Shown here in pieces: positions 25,806-32,568 of a stretch of DNA of 32,568 bases. A program made the translations under genes and the position numbers. The DNA is from a bacterium (GTDB lineage Bacteria; Latescibacterota; Latescibacteria; Latescibacterales; Latescibacteraceae): positions 1 through 32,568 of the forward strand of contig JAJFUH010000024.1 in NCBI GenBank assembly GCA_021372535.1, read 5' to 3'. The first letter of the stretch is position 1. Every line of letters begins with the position of its first letter. The notes beneath the pieces were generated by a model. The model saw only the letters and a list, made by a program, of their open reading frames with translations, was not told the DNA's origin and did no database searches.

Positions 25806-25982
25806 TGAAAATATTCAACCACGAAGACACAAAGACGCAAATTTGTATAACATATTATTTGTATTATTTTAAGCAATTATAAAACGATAACGCCCAAAAG
25901 ATATAATTAAAAAAATCCGCGAAAATCCGCCCCATCCGCGAAAATCCGCGTTCTATTAAATTTTATGAATAGGTCTGGTTAA
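25806..25982. repeat. Dispersed repeat, direct copy 2
   Basis: This is the second copy of the repeat at 24032-24192, about 177 bp. It contains an extra internal duplication of the AAAATCCGC unit near 25914-25950. It begins AACCACGAAGACACAAAGAC, a sequence type often scattered in environmental genomes. It ends 10 bases before the stop of the barrel-protein gene, so it lies between that gene and the peptidase gene. Confidence 0.7.
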
Positions 25983-25991
25983 GCCTGCGGG

Positions 25992-27146
25992 TTAAAATAA
26001 CCGGAAACCGAGACTGAAAAACGGGACAAACCCTTCTATATAGGGAGAATCCGGCAGACCTTCGTAATCGAGCGGATAAGGCTCGTTCGCACCGGTATGG
26101 ATAAAATTGTCCAATTCGTCCTTGTAATACCAGTTGTGTTTCAAACCATACCAGCACCCGGTCTGGAGCACCACATAGCTTTTCTGGAGAATTCGTCTTT
26201 CAAAACTGATCTTGACCATGTAAGGAACCCAGCAGCCATCGGTGATACACGGTCTTTTATATTCGAACTGTTTTTCACCGCTTTTATACCTCTCTATCGG
26301 TTGTTCTCTCGTAATTTCTCCAAAGAAGTAATAGTCTTTTTTCAGCGGATAATCCACCATGAGACCTGCGGAAATATCGAATATCAAACGGTATGTATGA
26401 CTGCTTGTAAATGCCATGAATCCTGTATGTACCGAGGCATAGTCAATAAGCAGGGATTTTTTACGCTCAAAATATACACCGTTTGACAGCAGCCCGATAC
26501 CGGCAAACAGTGAAAAATGTTCGTTCTTCCCGGTAATATCATCAAACAGATAATAGCCTTTAATAAACAACGGTATCCCGAAAGCGGCCGATCCCTCTGA
26601 ATAATAAACTGTCGGGGTGTCAAAAATGCCTTCCAGGAGGGCAACTGATGCTTTTTTTGTGGAGTCATTATAAGAATAATTATACAGATTTTTGATAAGA
26701 TTTATTCGTTCGCTCTCCTGCATTTCCATACCGCGCTGCCATCGTGAGCTGTCGAAAGCATTGCTTGTCGAATCCGTCACCTTTTTTTCTTTCACTTTCC
26801 TGACATGCTCATCTTCCACCACAACCCGAACATACACATCACCCTGCAGGCGCCTGATATCCTTATATACCTGCCAGACGATCAGTTTTCTGCGGCCCGG
26901 CTCGACATCCCGGCCAACATCACCCTTCACCGTGCGGGGCACAATCAGGAAATTCAAGTCATCCTCTCGGAGCACCTCCAGACGAATCGTACACGGACCA
27001 TCCGCGCGGAGATCATAGATCACCACGACCTCATCGTTGCCGTTGACCGTATAGTCCACGTTCGTCACATCGGCCGCAAATGACATGCTCCATAAGCAGA
27101 AAAATGTTACAAGAAACATGCCTGATGTTTTCATTGAGAACTTCAA
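25992..27146 (-). CDS. Exported protein: shared N-terminal beta domain plus probable outer-membrane barrel
   Basis: This 384-residue protein has a signal peptide ending near SFAAD (about residue 25). An ADVTNVDYTVNGNDEVVV domain (about 25-115) is almost identical to that of the 31270-31779 protein. The linker 115-150 is charged. The C-terminal 230 residues have alternating aromatic/hydrophobic strands (FSLFAGIGLLSNGVYFE, HTYRLIFDISAGLMVDY, SYVVLQTGCWYGLKHNWYY) and end in F (FFSLGFRLF), typical of an outer-membrane beta-barrel. The TTG at 27146 is used because AAGGAG lies five bases upstream; an ATG at 27134 is the alternative and leaves the signal peptide intact. It follows the caspase gene by 31 bases and is probably the last gene of that operon. 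Exact function is unknown. Confidence 0.7.
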   Translation of the reverse strand: MKFSMKTSGMFLVTFFCLWSMSFAADVTNVDYTVNGNDEVVVIYDLRADGPCTIRLEVLREDDLNFLIVPRTVKGDVGRDVEPGRRKLIVWQVYKDIRRLQGDVYVRVVVEDEHVRKVKEKKVTDSTSNAFDSSRWQRGMEMQESERINLIKNLYNYSYNDSTKKASVALLEGIFDTPTVYYSEGSAAFGIPLFIKGYYLFDDITGKNEHFSLFAGIGLLSNGVYFERKKSLLIDYASVHTGFMAFTSSHTYRLIFDISAGLMVDYPLKKDYYFFGEITREQPIERYKSGEKQFEYKRPCITDGCWVPYMVKISFERRILQKSYVVLQTGCWYGLKHNWYYKDELDNFIHTGANEPYPLDYEGLPDSPYIEGFVPFFSLGFRLF

Positions 27147-27177
27147 TTCCGCTCCTTTATACCTGTCACCGCATGAG

Positions 27178-28896
27178 CTATTTCAGTTTCACCAGTATCC
27201 GTTCCCTGTCGCCCTTGAACTGGGGATTCTGCGGACGGCCGTTATACAATGACCGGGCATAAAACGGTACGCCTTCCTGTTTATCGCTCACCACCTTATA
27301 AATATCGCCCGCGGTTATGGTATTCGCTCCCGATTCCACCATGTCGCGAACGGTTCTCAGAAACACATAGGTAAACAGACCGTGCTGTGACTCCGCATGC
27401 CAGCTTGAAATTTCTTCTTTCGCGCAGGATGTGAATACCGCTCCATTTTTCAACTGTTGGGCCGGGTCGACAACATCAATCACCACAGGGCTCGCCTCAC
27501 TCACACCACTGAAACAGGCGTCCATCACCACAGTCGTCGACCGCGCTCCAATCTCGTCGAGCTTCTGATACAACAGCTCAACGGGGTAACCGTTGTTACG
27601 CAGGGACGAGGGTGTATTATCACAATCGACCGGAACGAAATAGCATTTTTTAGTGCCCGGGTCCGGCGCCCCGTGACCGCTGTAATATATGAACACATCG
27701 GTCCCGGCGGGATTCTGTATGATATTACGAAGACGTCCTGGGGCATCCATGCCGAAGATATCCCGCATTTCGGCAGAAGTCGCGTTCTCCAGCATGATTA
27801 TATTGCCGTCCTCATACCCGAACACATCCGTCAGAAACCGCTTCATCAACCGGGCGTCGTTTACCGCGTAGTTAACATCCTTAGTCTCACCCCTGTAATC
27901 CGCATTCCCGATCACCACAGCAACGGCGCGCCGGTTCTTCACCTTTGTCACAGGCACATTCCATTCCATACCACTTTCGAACCGTGAAGGTGCAAAATCC
28001 ATCTTCTGTGCTGAAACTCGTCCCTGGATATTCACTTCCCGGGCTCTCAGTTCCGTATTGACCGCCACACGCTCGTTGAGTTTCACCGGTTTGGGAAGGG
28101 CCGCCGTTTTTCCGAAACGCCCCTTCTTTTCGGTAATTTCCAGCGTTATCGGCAGGCTTGCGGGACCGTCGTACTTCTCCGGCACCGAAAAGGAAAACTC
28201 CACACGCCGCTCGGCACCGGGTTCCATGTCGCCCAGCGAAAATTCGGTACGCGACGTGGTCAGAAGACCGCCCCCTCCGACAAATTTAACCGAGACACCT
28301 TCCGCAAATCCCTGCCCGATGTTCTGGATCAGCACCGGCAGTGCGATCATTTCGCCCGGCTCGACACGCCCGTTGCCGTTACCGAACGAGGTATCGCCTT
28401 CCCTGTCCACCACGAGATTGTCTGCCACGACGAGTTCCGGAGGCACAAAGGCTCGGCAGGCGAGGTTCACTTTCATCGGCGCCGTTTTCGCCCCGTATCC
28501 CTCTGTGAGAGTGAAGGTGATACCCGCCGTGGTCAGTGGAAGCTCGTCGCTTGCCGACAACATGAACACCGCGCGCTTAGTCTCACCGGACTGAACCGTG
28601 CCGAAATCCGCAGTAGAGGGACGCACCATCAAACCTTTCGGAAGCTGCCCCTCATACGAAAGCTTCACATCATATGCCTTACCCGTGCCGCCGTTTTTCA
28701 CTTCCACCGCCAGCTCGGCCTCCTGCCCGGCATCCATGAAGTTGTCCGGATCGAGAAATGTCACCGACATGGATAAATCCGGGGTCTGGTAGGAAAGATT
28801 CATTTTCTTCGCCTGACTTCGCCCCGTAGTATCGGCCGGAGCCGCTCCAGGTATGAGCAGGCACAGAGCCGCTATGACAAGAATTCGAGGTCTCAT
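27178..28896 (-). CDS. Exported caspase-family (peptidase C14-like) protein
   Basis: This 572-residue protein has a cleavable signal peptide (about 1-21). Two Ig-like or CARDB-like adhesion domains follow (about 45-150 and 155-260, with GNGNGRVEPGE near 172-182). The C-terminal caspase-like domain (about 318-550) has the catalytic dyad H408 (YYSGHG) and C461 (DACFSG). Prokaryotic caspase homologues usually cleave after Arg or Lys. Export of such a protein argues for a role in the periplasm or at the surface rather than intracellular death. The ATG at 28896 has AAGGAGG six bases upstream. It lies 110 bases after the SUMF1-like lipoprotein gene and 31 before the barrel gene, which suggests one operon. 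Confidence 0.88.
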   Translation of the reverse strand: MRPRILVIAALCLLIPGAAPADTTGRSQAKKMNLSYQTPDLSMSVTFLDPDNFMDAGQEAELAVEVKNGGTGKAYDVKLSYEGQLPKGLMVRPSTADFGTVQSGETKRAVFMLSASDELPLTTAGITFTLTEGYGAKTAPMKVNLACRAFVPPELVVADNLVVDREGDTSFGNGNGRVEPGEMIALPVLIQNIGQGFAEGVSVKFVGGGGLLTTSRTEFSLGDMEPGAERRVEFSFSVPEKYDGPASLPITLEITEKKGRFGKTAALPKPVKLNERVAVNTELRAREVNIQGRVSAQKMDFAPSRFESGMEWNVPVTKVKNRRAVAVVIGNADYRGETKDVNYAVNDARLMKRFLTDVFGYEDGNIIMLENATSAEMRDIFGMDAPGRLRNIIQNPAGTDVFIYYSGHGAPDPGTKKCYFVPVDCDNTPSSLRNNGYPVELLYQKLDEIGARSTTVVMDACFSGVSEASPVVIDVVDPAQQLKNGAVFTSCAKEEISSWHAESQHGLFTYVFLRTVRDMVESGANTITAGDIYKVVSDKQEGVPFYARSLYNGRPQNPQFKGDRERILVKLK

Positions 28897-29006
28897 GTCG
28901 ATCCTCCTTCTCTGGTATCTTTTCTCATATTTTCACGCCGTTGTGCTGGTTTCACACGCCTTCATTAAGTATCATATCTTCCCGTTGGCTCGAATGGTGA
29001 ATCCGT

Positions 29007-31250
29007 TCACGGCCTGCGGACGACACGGAAACCTATGCTTTGGTGTTCTTCCGAAGGATTTGTTTCACTACGACATGCTGAAGTACAAGCTCCAGCAGAG
29101 TTACAATAGCATCCGCCACGTAATATCTTGTTACCGGAACCAGTAGAGGGTCCGGTGGGATCAATCTGGCTATCATAAGTATATGATCCATACCAATCGT
29201 TGCACCATTCACACACGTTCCCATGCATATCGAACAAACCCCATGAGTTCGGTGTCTTCCGGCCCACACTATGTGTATCCAGTCCACTGTTTCCATCATA
29301 CCATCCAGCTCTGGAAAGATCACTTTCGTTATCACCTGTGTTGTATACTGTTGTCGTCCCCGCACGGCACGCATATTCCCACTCGGCTTCTGTCGGTAAT
29401 CTGAATCCATTCTTATTAAAATCACACAACCATGTACTTTCGTTGTAACACTTTTCAAGACCTGCCTGATCGCTTAATTTGTTACAAAAAGACATTGCAA
29501 CATACCACCTCACACTATCAACAGGAAACGTGGATCCTTTCCAACTTGATGGTTTCCTACCCATAACCGTTTCAAACTGGCCTTGTGTCACTTCAGTAAT
29601 ACTCATCTCGAAACTTGAAAGAGTCACTGTATGGACTGGTTGCTCATTATACCAACCATTGCCGGATATATCACCCATCTGGAAAGTTCCACCATGAATG
29701 TATAACATTGAAATTCCTGAAATCACTGTTAAAACGCCACCGGTTTGTGTTTTCGTAAAAGACTCGTTTGAATACCCTGATAACCCATTTTTATTAAACG
29801 CTCGTACTTGAAAGGTGTATTGTGTATTAGCTTTCAGCCCGTTAACTGAATAGGATGTCGCATTAGCGTTCACTGTACCTATTTCGATAAAGTCTCCAGA
29901 ATTCTCTTTTCTTTCTATGCGAAATCCTTTCTCATTTGTCGAATTGTCTGTCCATGTCAGCTCGATTTCCGAATATGAGATTGCTACAGCTTGAAGGTTA
30001 CTCGGTGAATCTGGAATATCGGTTAGAGTTCGAGTAATTGACTCATTTGAATAAGTAGAGGTTCCAAGGGTATTAAATGAAAGCACCCGGAATGTATACT
30101 GCGTATCAGCTGTCAGTCCGGTCACGGAATAGGTTGTCACACCTGCACCCACTGTCCCAATTTCGACAAAGCTCCCTTCCTCCATCTGCTCGATAATGAA
30201 TCCCTGTTCATTCGATGAATTATCTGTCCAGTTCAACTTGATTTCTGAATATGAAATTGTTACAGCTTGAAGGTTACTCGGCGCTGCAGGGGGTTGATAT
30301 TGAGTTCTTGCCGAAGACTCATTAGAGTATTCAGAGTTACCATTGGTACTATATGCCCGCACCCGGAATGTGTATAGGGTATCTGATTTTAGTCCAGTCG
30401 CGGAATAAGTCGTCACATCAGTGCCTACTATCCCGATTTCGATATAACTCCATGAACCTTCTTTACGCTCGATACGGAATCCCTGCTCATTTTTTGAATT
30501 GTCCTTCCAAGTAAGCTTAATTTCTGAATAAGAAATTGTTTCCGTTTGAAGGTTACTCGGACCGGGTTGTGTATGCGCTGAAGACTCGTTGGAATACGCA
30601 GAGTTACCAGCGGAATTATAAGCTTGCACTCGAAATGTATACTGGGTATCAGATTTCAACCATGTATCAGAATAGGTTGTCACTCCAGCGTCTACTGACA
30701 AGTAGGTAAAGCTCCCTGTCCCCTCCTTCTTTCCGATTATGAATCCCTGCTCACTGGTTGAATTATCTTTCCACGTCAGTTTAATTTCTGAAAATGAAAT
30801 TGTTTCCGCTTGAAGGTTGCTTGGTGCTGCAGGCGCTTGCTTCGGTGTCAGCGTAATGTAAACTGTATTCGTCTCTCCCTTTATTATAGTAATATCATAT
30901 GCAGAACCTGTATACGTAAGATTTCCTGATCCATCGTAACAATGCATCTCGGCTCTAATGCCCGATCCCGCCTTTATTTTTACCGTACCCGACACCACAC
31001 GGCCGCTGACACTCATATCAGAATATGCGATCTGTACGTTTTCAGAATTATAGAATGTAATATCCGCGCGGACTGTCGGGGCTATGGCAATTTTTGCCGC
31101 TCCCGTTTGAACAAAGGTGGCTTGTATCACCACAAAGCCTTCTTCGGAGTCGCTGGAAATCGGATTCTTACGCTCATTGCAAGACAGGCAAACAAGGAAC
31201 ATCAACAATATGAGAAAAATTCTTTGCATTGTTATAAATTTCCATTCCAT
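29007..31250 (-). CDS. Lipoprotein with four FN3 repeats and C-terminal SUMF1/FGE-like domain
   Basis: This 747-residue protein has a lipoprotein-type signal with C24 as the probable lipidated residue (FLVCLSC) and a small beta domain (about 35-137). Four fibronectin type III domains follow (about 141-231, 232-317, 322-408, 414-502), each opening PSNLQ..(T/A)IS(Y/F)SEI.L.W.DNS. The FGE/sulfatase-modifying-factor fold runs from about 504 to the end: GGTFQMGD, FRLPTEAEWEYACRAG, GLFDMHGNVCEWC, LRGG, IGFRVV. The cysteines near the end (RGGCYC) do not sit at the positions of the true FGE oxidase pair, so a binding or display role is likelier than formylglycine formation. An alternative start at 31229 also yields a lipoprotein signal. 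It follows the small membrane protein gene by 19 bases. Confidence 0.85.
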   Translation of the reverse strand: MEWKFITMQRIFLILLMFLVCLSCNERKNPISSDSEEGFVVIQATFVQTGAAKIAIAPTVRADITFYNSENVQIAYSDMSVSGRVVSGTVKIKAGSGIRAEMHCYDGSGNLTYTGSAYDITIIKGETNTVYITLTPKQAPAAPSNLQAETISFSEIKLTWKDNSTSEQGFIIGKKEGTGSFTYLSVDAGVTTYSDTWLKSDTQYTFRVQAYNSAGNSAYSNESSAHTQPGPSNLQTETISYSEIKLTWKDNSKNEQGFRIERKEGSWSYIEIGIVGTDVTTYSATGLKSDTLYTFRVRAYSTNGNSEYSNESSARTQYQPPAAPSNLQAVTISYSEIKLNWTDNSSNEQGFIIEQMEEGSFVEIGTVGAGVTTYSVTGLTADTQYTFRVLSFNTLGTSTYSNESITRTLTDIPDSPSNLQAVAISYSEIELTWTDNSTNEKGFRIERKENSGDFIEIGTVNANATSYSVNGLKANTQYTFQVRAFNKNGLSGYSNESFTKTQTGGVLTVISGISMLYIHGGTFQMGDISGNGWYNEQPVHTVTLSSFEMSITEVTQGQFETVMGRKPSSWKGSTFPVDSVRWYVAMSFCNKLSDQAGLEKCYNESTWLCDFNKNGFRLPTEAEWEYACRAGTTTVYNTGDNESDLSRAGWYDGNSGLDTHSVGRKTPNSWGLFDMHGNVCEWCNDWYGSYTYDSQIDPTGPSTGSGNKILRGGCYCNSAGACTSACRSETNPSEEHQSIGFRVVRRP
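29744..30830 (-). repeat. Four FN3-encoding tandem repeats inside the lipoprotein gene
   Basis: Four repeats of about 260-275 bp encode the FN3 domains. The stretch CAGCTTGAAGGTTACTCGG (plus-strand sense) recurs almost unchanged near 29988, 30264 and, with variation, 30550 and 30810. The high DNA similarity indicates recent duplication or ongoing recombination. Confidence 0.7.
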
Positions 31251-31269
31251 ACCGTTCGCGTAATCCCTT

Positions 31270-31779
31270 TCATTCCGGAAGAGTTACCCTTATCGATGCC
31301 GTCCCTGAATCGTCCTGCTGTCCCGATCTTCCCAACAAGATTGCAGCAACCCCACCGGCGGCTACAACCGCTCCGAGAACAATCCACTTCGTTTTCGATT
31401 TCTTCTTTTGGATTGTTGTCGAAGGCCTTGATAAGCTTTCACCACCTTCCGCCACAACCTGAACATACACATCGCCCTGCAGGCGTTTTATATCCTTATA
31501 AACCTGCCATACGATCCGTTTCCCGCGACCCGGCTCGATGTTCGGGCCAATGTCGCCGCTCACTGTCCGGGGTACGATCAGAAAGTTTTTATCGTCTTCG
31601 CGGAGCACCTCGAGACGAATCGTGCACGGCCCGTCAGCGCGGAGATCGTAGGTCACCACGACCTCATCGTTGCCGTTGACTGTATAGTCCACGTTCGTCA
31701 CATCGGCCGCGAAAGCCATGCTCTGAATGCCCAGCAGAGCGGCGATGAACACGCTCAGTATTTTCTTCGCTTCTCTCAA
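31270..31779 (-). CDS. Small exported/membrane protein with the shared N-terminal beta domain
   Basis: This 169-residue protein has a signal peptide (about 1-24). A domain of about 90 residues (ADVTNVDYTVNGNDEVVV ... QGDVYVQVV) is found also in the barrel protein at 25992-27146. A basic linker, one transmembrane segment (about 131-148, VLGAVVAAGGVAAILLG) and a short polar tail ending VTLPE follow. Similar domains (YDL..D, SGD.G..I.PG..K.IVW, LQGD) sit at the start of SUMF1-type proteins in Bacteroidetes/FCB-like genomes. The only plausible start is a TTG (31779) with AAAGG seven bases upstream. It is the first gene of the likely operon with the lipoprotein, caspase and barrel genes. Function is unknown. 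Confidence 0.7.
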   Translation of the reverse strand: MREAKKILSVFIAALLGIQSMAFAADVTNVDYTVNGNDEVVVTYDLRADGPCTIRLEVLREDDKNFLIVPRTVSGDIGPNIEPGRGKRIVWQVYKDIKRLQGDVYVQVVAEGGESLSRPSTTIQKKKSKTKWIVLGAVVAAGGVAAILLGRSGQQDDSGTASIRVTLPE

Positions 31780-31829
31780 TATGGAGCCTTTATAAGTCGG
31801 CTTTAATTATATAATTATGTCTTGTTAAA

Positions 31830-31856
31830 ATTATAGAAATACAATCCATTTGTCAA
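31830..31856 (-). promoter_or_regulatory. Sigma-70-like promoter for the caspase/SUMF1 operon
   Basis: On the minus strand TTGACA (31851-31856) and TATAAT (31830-31835) both match the consensus exactly. The spacer is 15 bp, somewhat short. It lies about 50 bp upstream of the TTG start at 31779, and an AT-rich leader follows. Confidence 0.5.
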
Positions 31857-32160
31857 GCACGATACATACGTTTCCTGGCCGCCTGAGTAACGGCGCGCAA
31901 GACGGAGTAATGTACGGATATTATTTGATAAATAGTGATCCAGTACTTCAGAATTCTGCGAAATAAAAACCCGTTGAAAAGCCCCTCGTCCACAACCGGT
32001 TTTCGGAAAAAGAATGGGTGCTGTCCGAGCGAGCCGAAGGCTCGTGAGTTCACACATTCCCGAAAAACGGGCGATGGACGGGGAAAAAGGCTTTTCTCGG
32101 GCGCCCTTTCCTTGGGATACTTTCCTTTGGGCGTGCAAAGGAAAGTATCATCTTTAAAGT
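31857..32160. repeat. Dispersed repeat-like region with a strong hairpin
   Basis: This is GC-richer sequence between two AT-rich flanks. It ends in a perfect 14-bp inverted repeat GATACTTTCCTTTG/CAAAGGAAAGTATC (32116-32129 and 32136-32149) around a GGCGTG loop. Sequences of the form GGGCGCCCTTTCCTTGGG-TACTTTC...GGCGTGCAAAG recur in many unrelated genomes as a dispersed palindromic repeat, from general knowledge. Overlapping frames on both strands (31815-32138 minus, 31935-32171 plus) look like non-coding sequence read as protein and are not called. Confidence 0.5.
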
Positions 32161-32301
32161 GTTCTGAATAAATGGAAAAGCGCCAGTTTCCAAGTTGATA
32201 TTCTTTAATAAATGAGTATTTTAAGGAAAGTAATATCTGTTCATAATAAGCATATTGATCATGTGTATCAATCGGATAACCTTCAATAATGGAACAGACA
32301 A

Positions 32302-32568
32302 ATGAAAACTAAACTGCTATTTTTTATCGCCTTCCTGGTTGTAATAACCTGCTCAGCACTGAGTTCGCATGCGGAAAATCAAAATTCCGATTGGGATTTT
32401 GATTCAGCGTTCTATCTTGGTCATGGGCGCTATGTATGTTTTGAAAGAGGTCACAGCAAGGAGGAAGCAGTAATCAAGGTTATCGAACAATTTGCGCATA
32501 CCATGAAAGCATTGGTATCATCACTGAAAGAATCATACGACGATTCCACCCGTGGTTATACAAATAAT
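32302..32568 (+). CDS. Exported hypothetical protein (5' part, cut by window end)
   Basis: An open frame from the ATG at 32302 runs to the window edge (89 codons). It begins with a clear signal peptide (MKTKLLFFIAFLVVITCSALSSHAEN, likely cut after SHA at about residue 24). The mature part starts with DWDFDSAFYLGHGRYVCFERG. GGAA lies about eight bases upstream. It could also be a lipoprotein at C17, but the context (VITCSA) is poor for that. I do not recognise the family from this fragment. It reads away from the caspase/SUMF1 operon, with the hairpin-bearing repeat between them. Confidence 0.6.
   Translation, partial: MKTKLLFFIAFLVVITCSALSSHAENQNSDWDFDSAFYLGHGRYVCFERGHSKEEAVIKVIEQFAHTMKALVSSLKESYDDSTRGYTNN

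Noticed and set aside
29007-31250. SUMF1-like lipoprotein as a genuine formylglycine-generating enzyme
   Set aside because: The cysteine spacing after RGG does not match the catalytic pair, no sulfatase lies nearby, and the fold is often used for binding or display.
31815-32171. Overlapping frames on both strands in the repeat block
   Set aside because: They read through a dispersed-repeat-like segment with a perfect hairpin; neither has protein-like features.

Overview
The window looks like part of the chromosome of an uncultured anaerobic bacterium. It is rich in iron-sulfur flavoenzymes, has a Gram-negative type of envelope (a probable outer-membrane barrel and a lipoprotein signal), and carries many degenerate intergenic repeats. 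The envelope genes and their shared N-terminal domain recall FCB-type phyla, but this placement is inference; no rRNA or other phylogenetic marker is present. All complete genes except one UroD-family gene read on the minus strand, and the plus-strand gene at the right edge is cut off by the window end.

Region 1 (226-15467) is a redox-enzyme cluster read right to left. The order is an MvhD-like protein, MetF, two ferredoxin/FMN-type glutamate synthase proteins, a glutamine amidotransferase-GXGXG glutamate synthase protein, HdrC, HdrB, a 1487-residue HdrA, a second MvhD, a four-helix-bundle protein and MetV. MetF+MetV+HdrABC+MvhD is the subunit set of the methylene-tetrahydrofolate reductase complex known from acetogens such as Moorella. 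Here a split glutamate synthase lies between MetF and the Hdr genes. The HdrA is a tandem HdrA with a GltD-like NAD(P)H-flavin module nested inside its first ferredoxin domain. A plausible reading is a flavin-based electron-transfer machine linking NAD(P)H, methylene-THF reduction and perhaps glutamate synthesis.

The spacers of region 1 carry period-7 tandem repeats (GTTTRTG) at five places and a MITE-like element. That element lies at 7936-8195 inside one of the heptad arrays, and a second partial copy lies at the left edge of the window.

Region 2 (15468-23803) is signalling and one metabolic gene: an HD-GYP protein, a UroD-family protein (plus strand), a response regulator with a cysteine-rich tail, and a giant cytoplasmic histidine kinase with about eight PAS domains and one GAF domain.

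Region 3 (23804-31860) is envelope-related. It holds an SH3/NlpC-P60 peptidase flanked by direct repeats, then a likely operon behind a consensus-like promoter: a small membrane-anchored protein, a lipoprotein with four FN3 repeats and a C-terminal SUMF1/FGE-like domain, an exported caspase-family protein, and a probable outer-membrane barrel. The first and last of these share a nearly identical N-terminal domain. The end of the SUMF1-like domain has a residue pattern like a diversified variable region.

Region 4 (31861-32568) holds a hairpin-bearing dispersed repeat and the start of an exported hypothetical protein.
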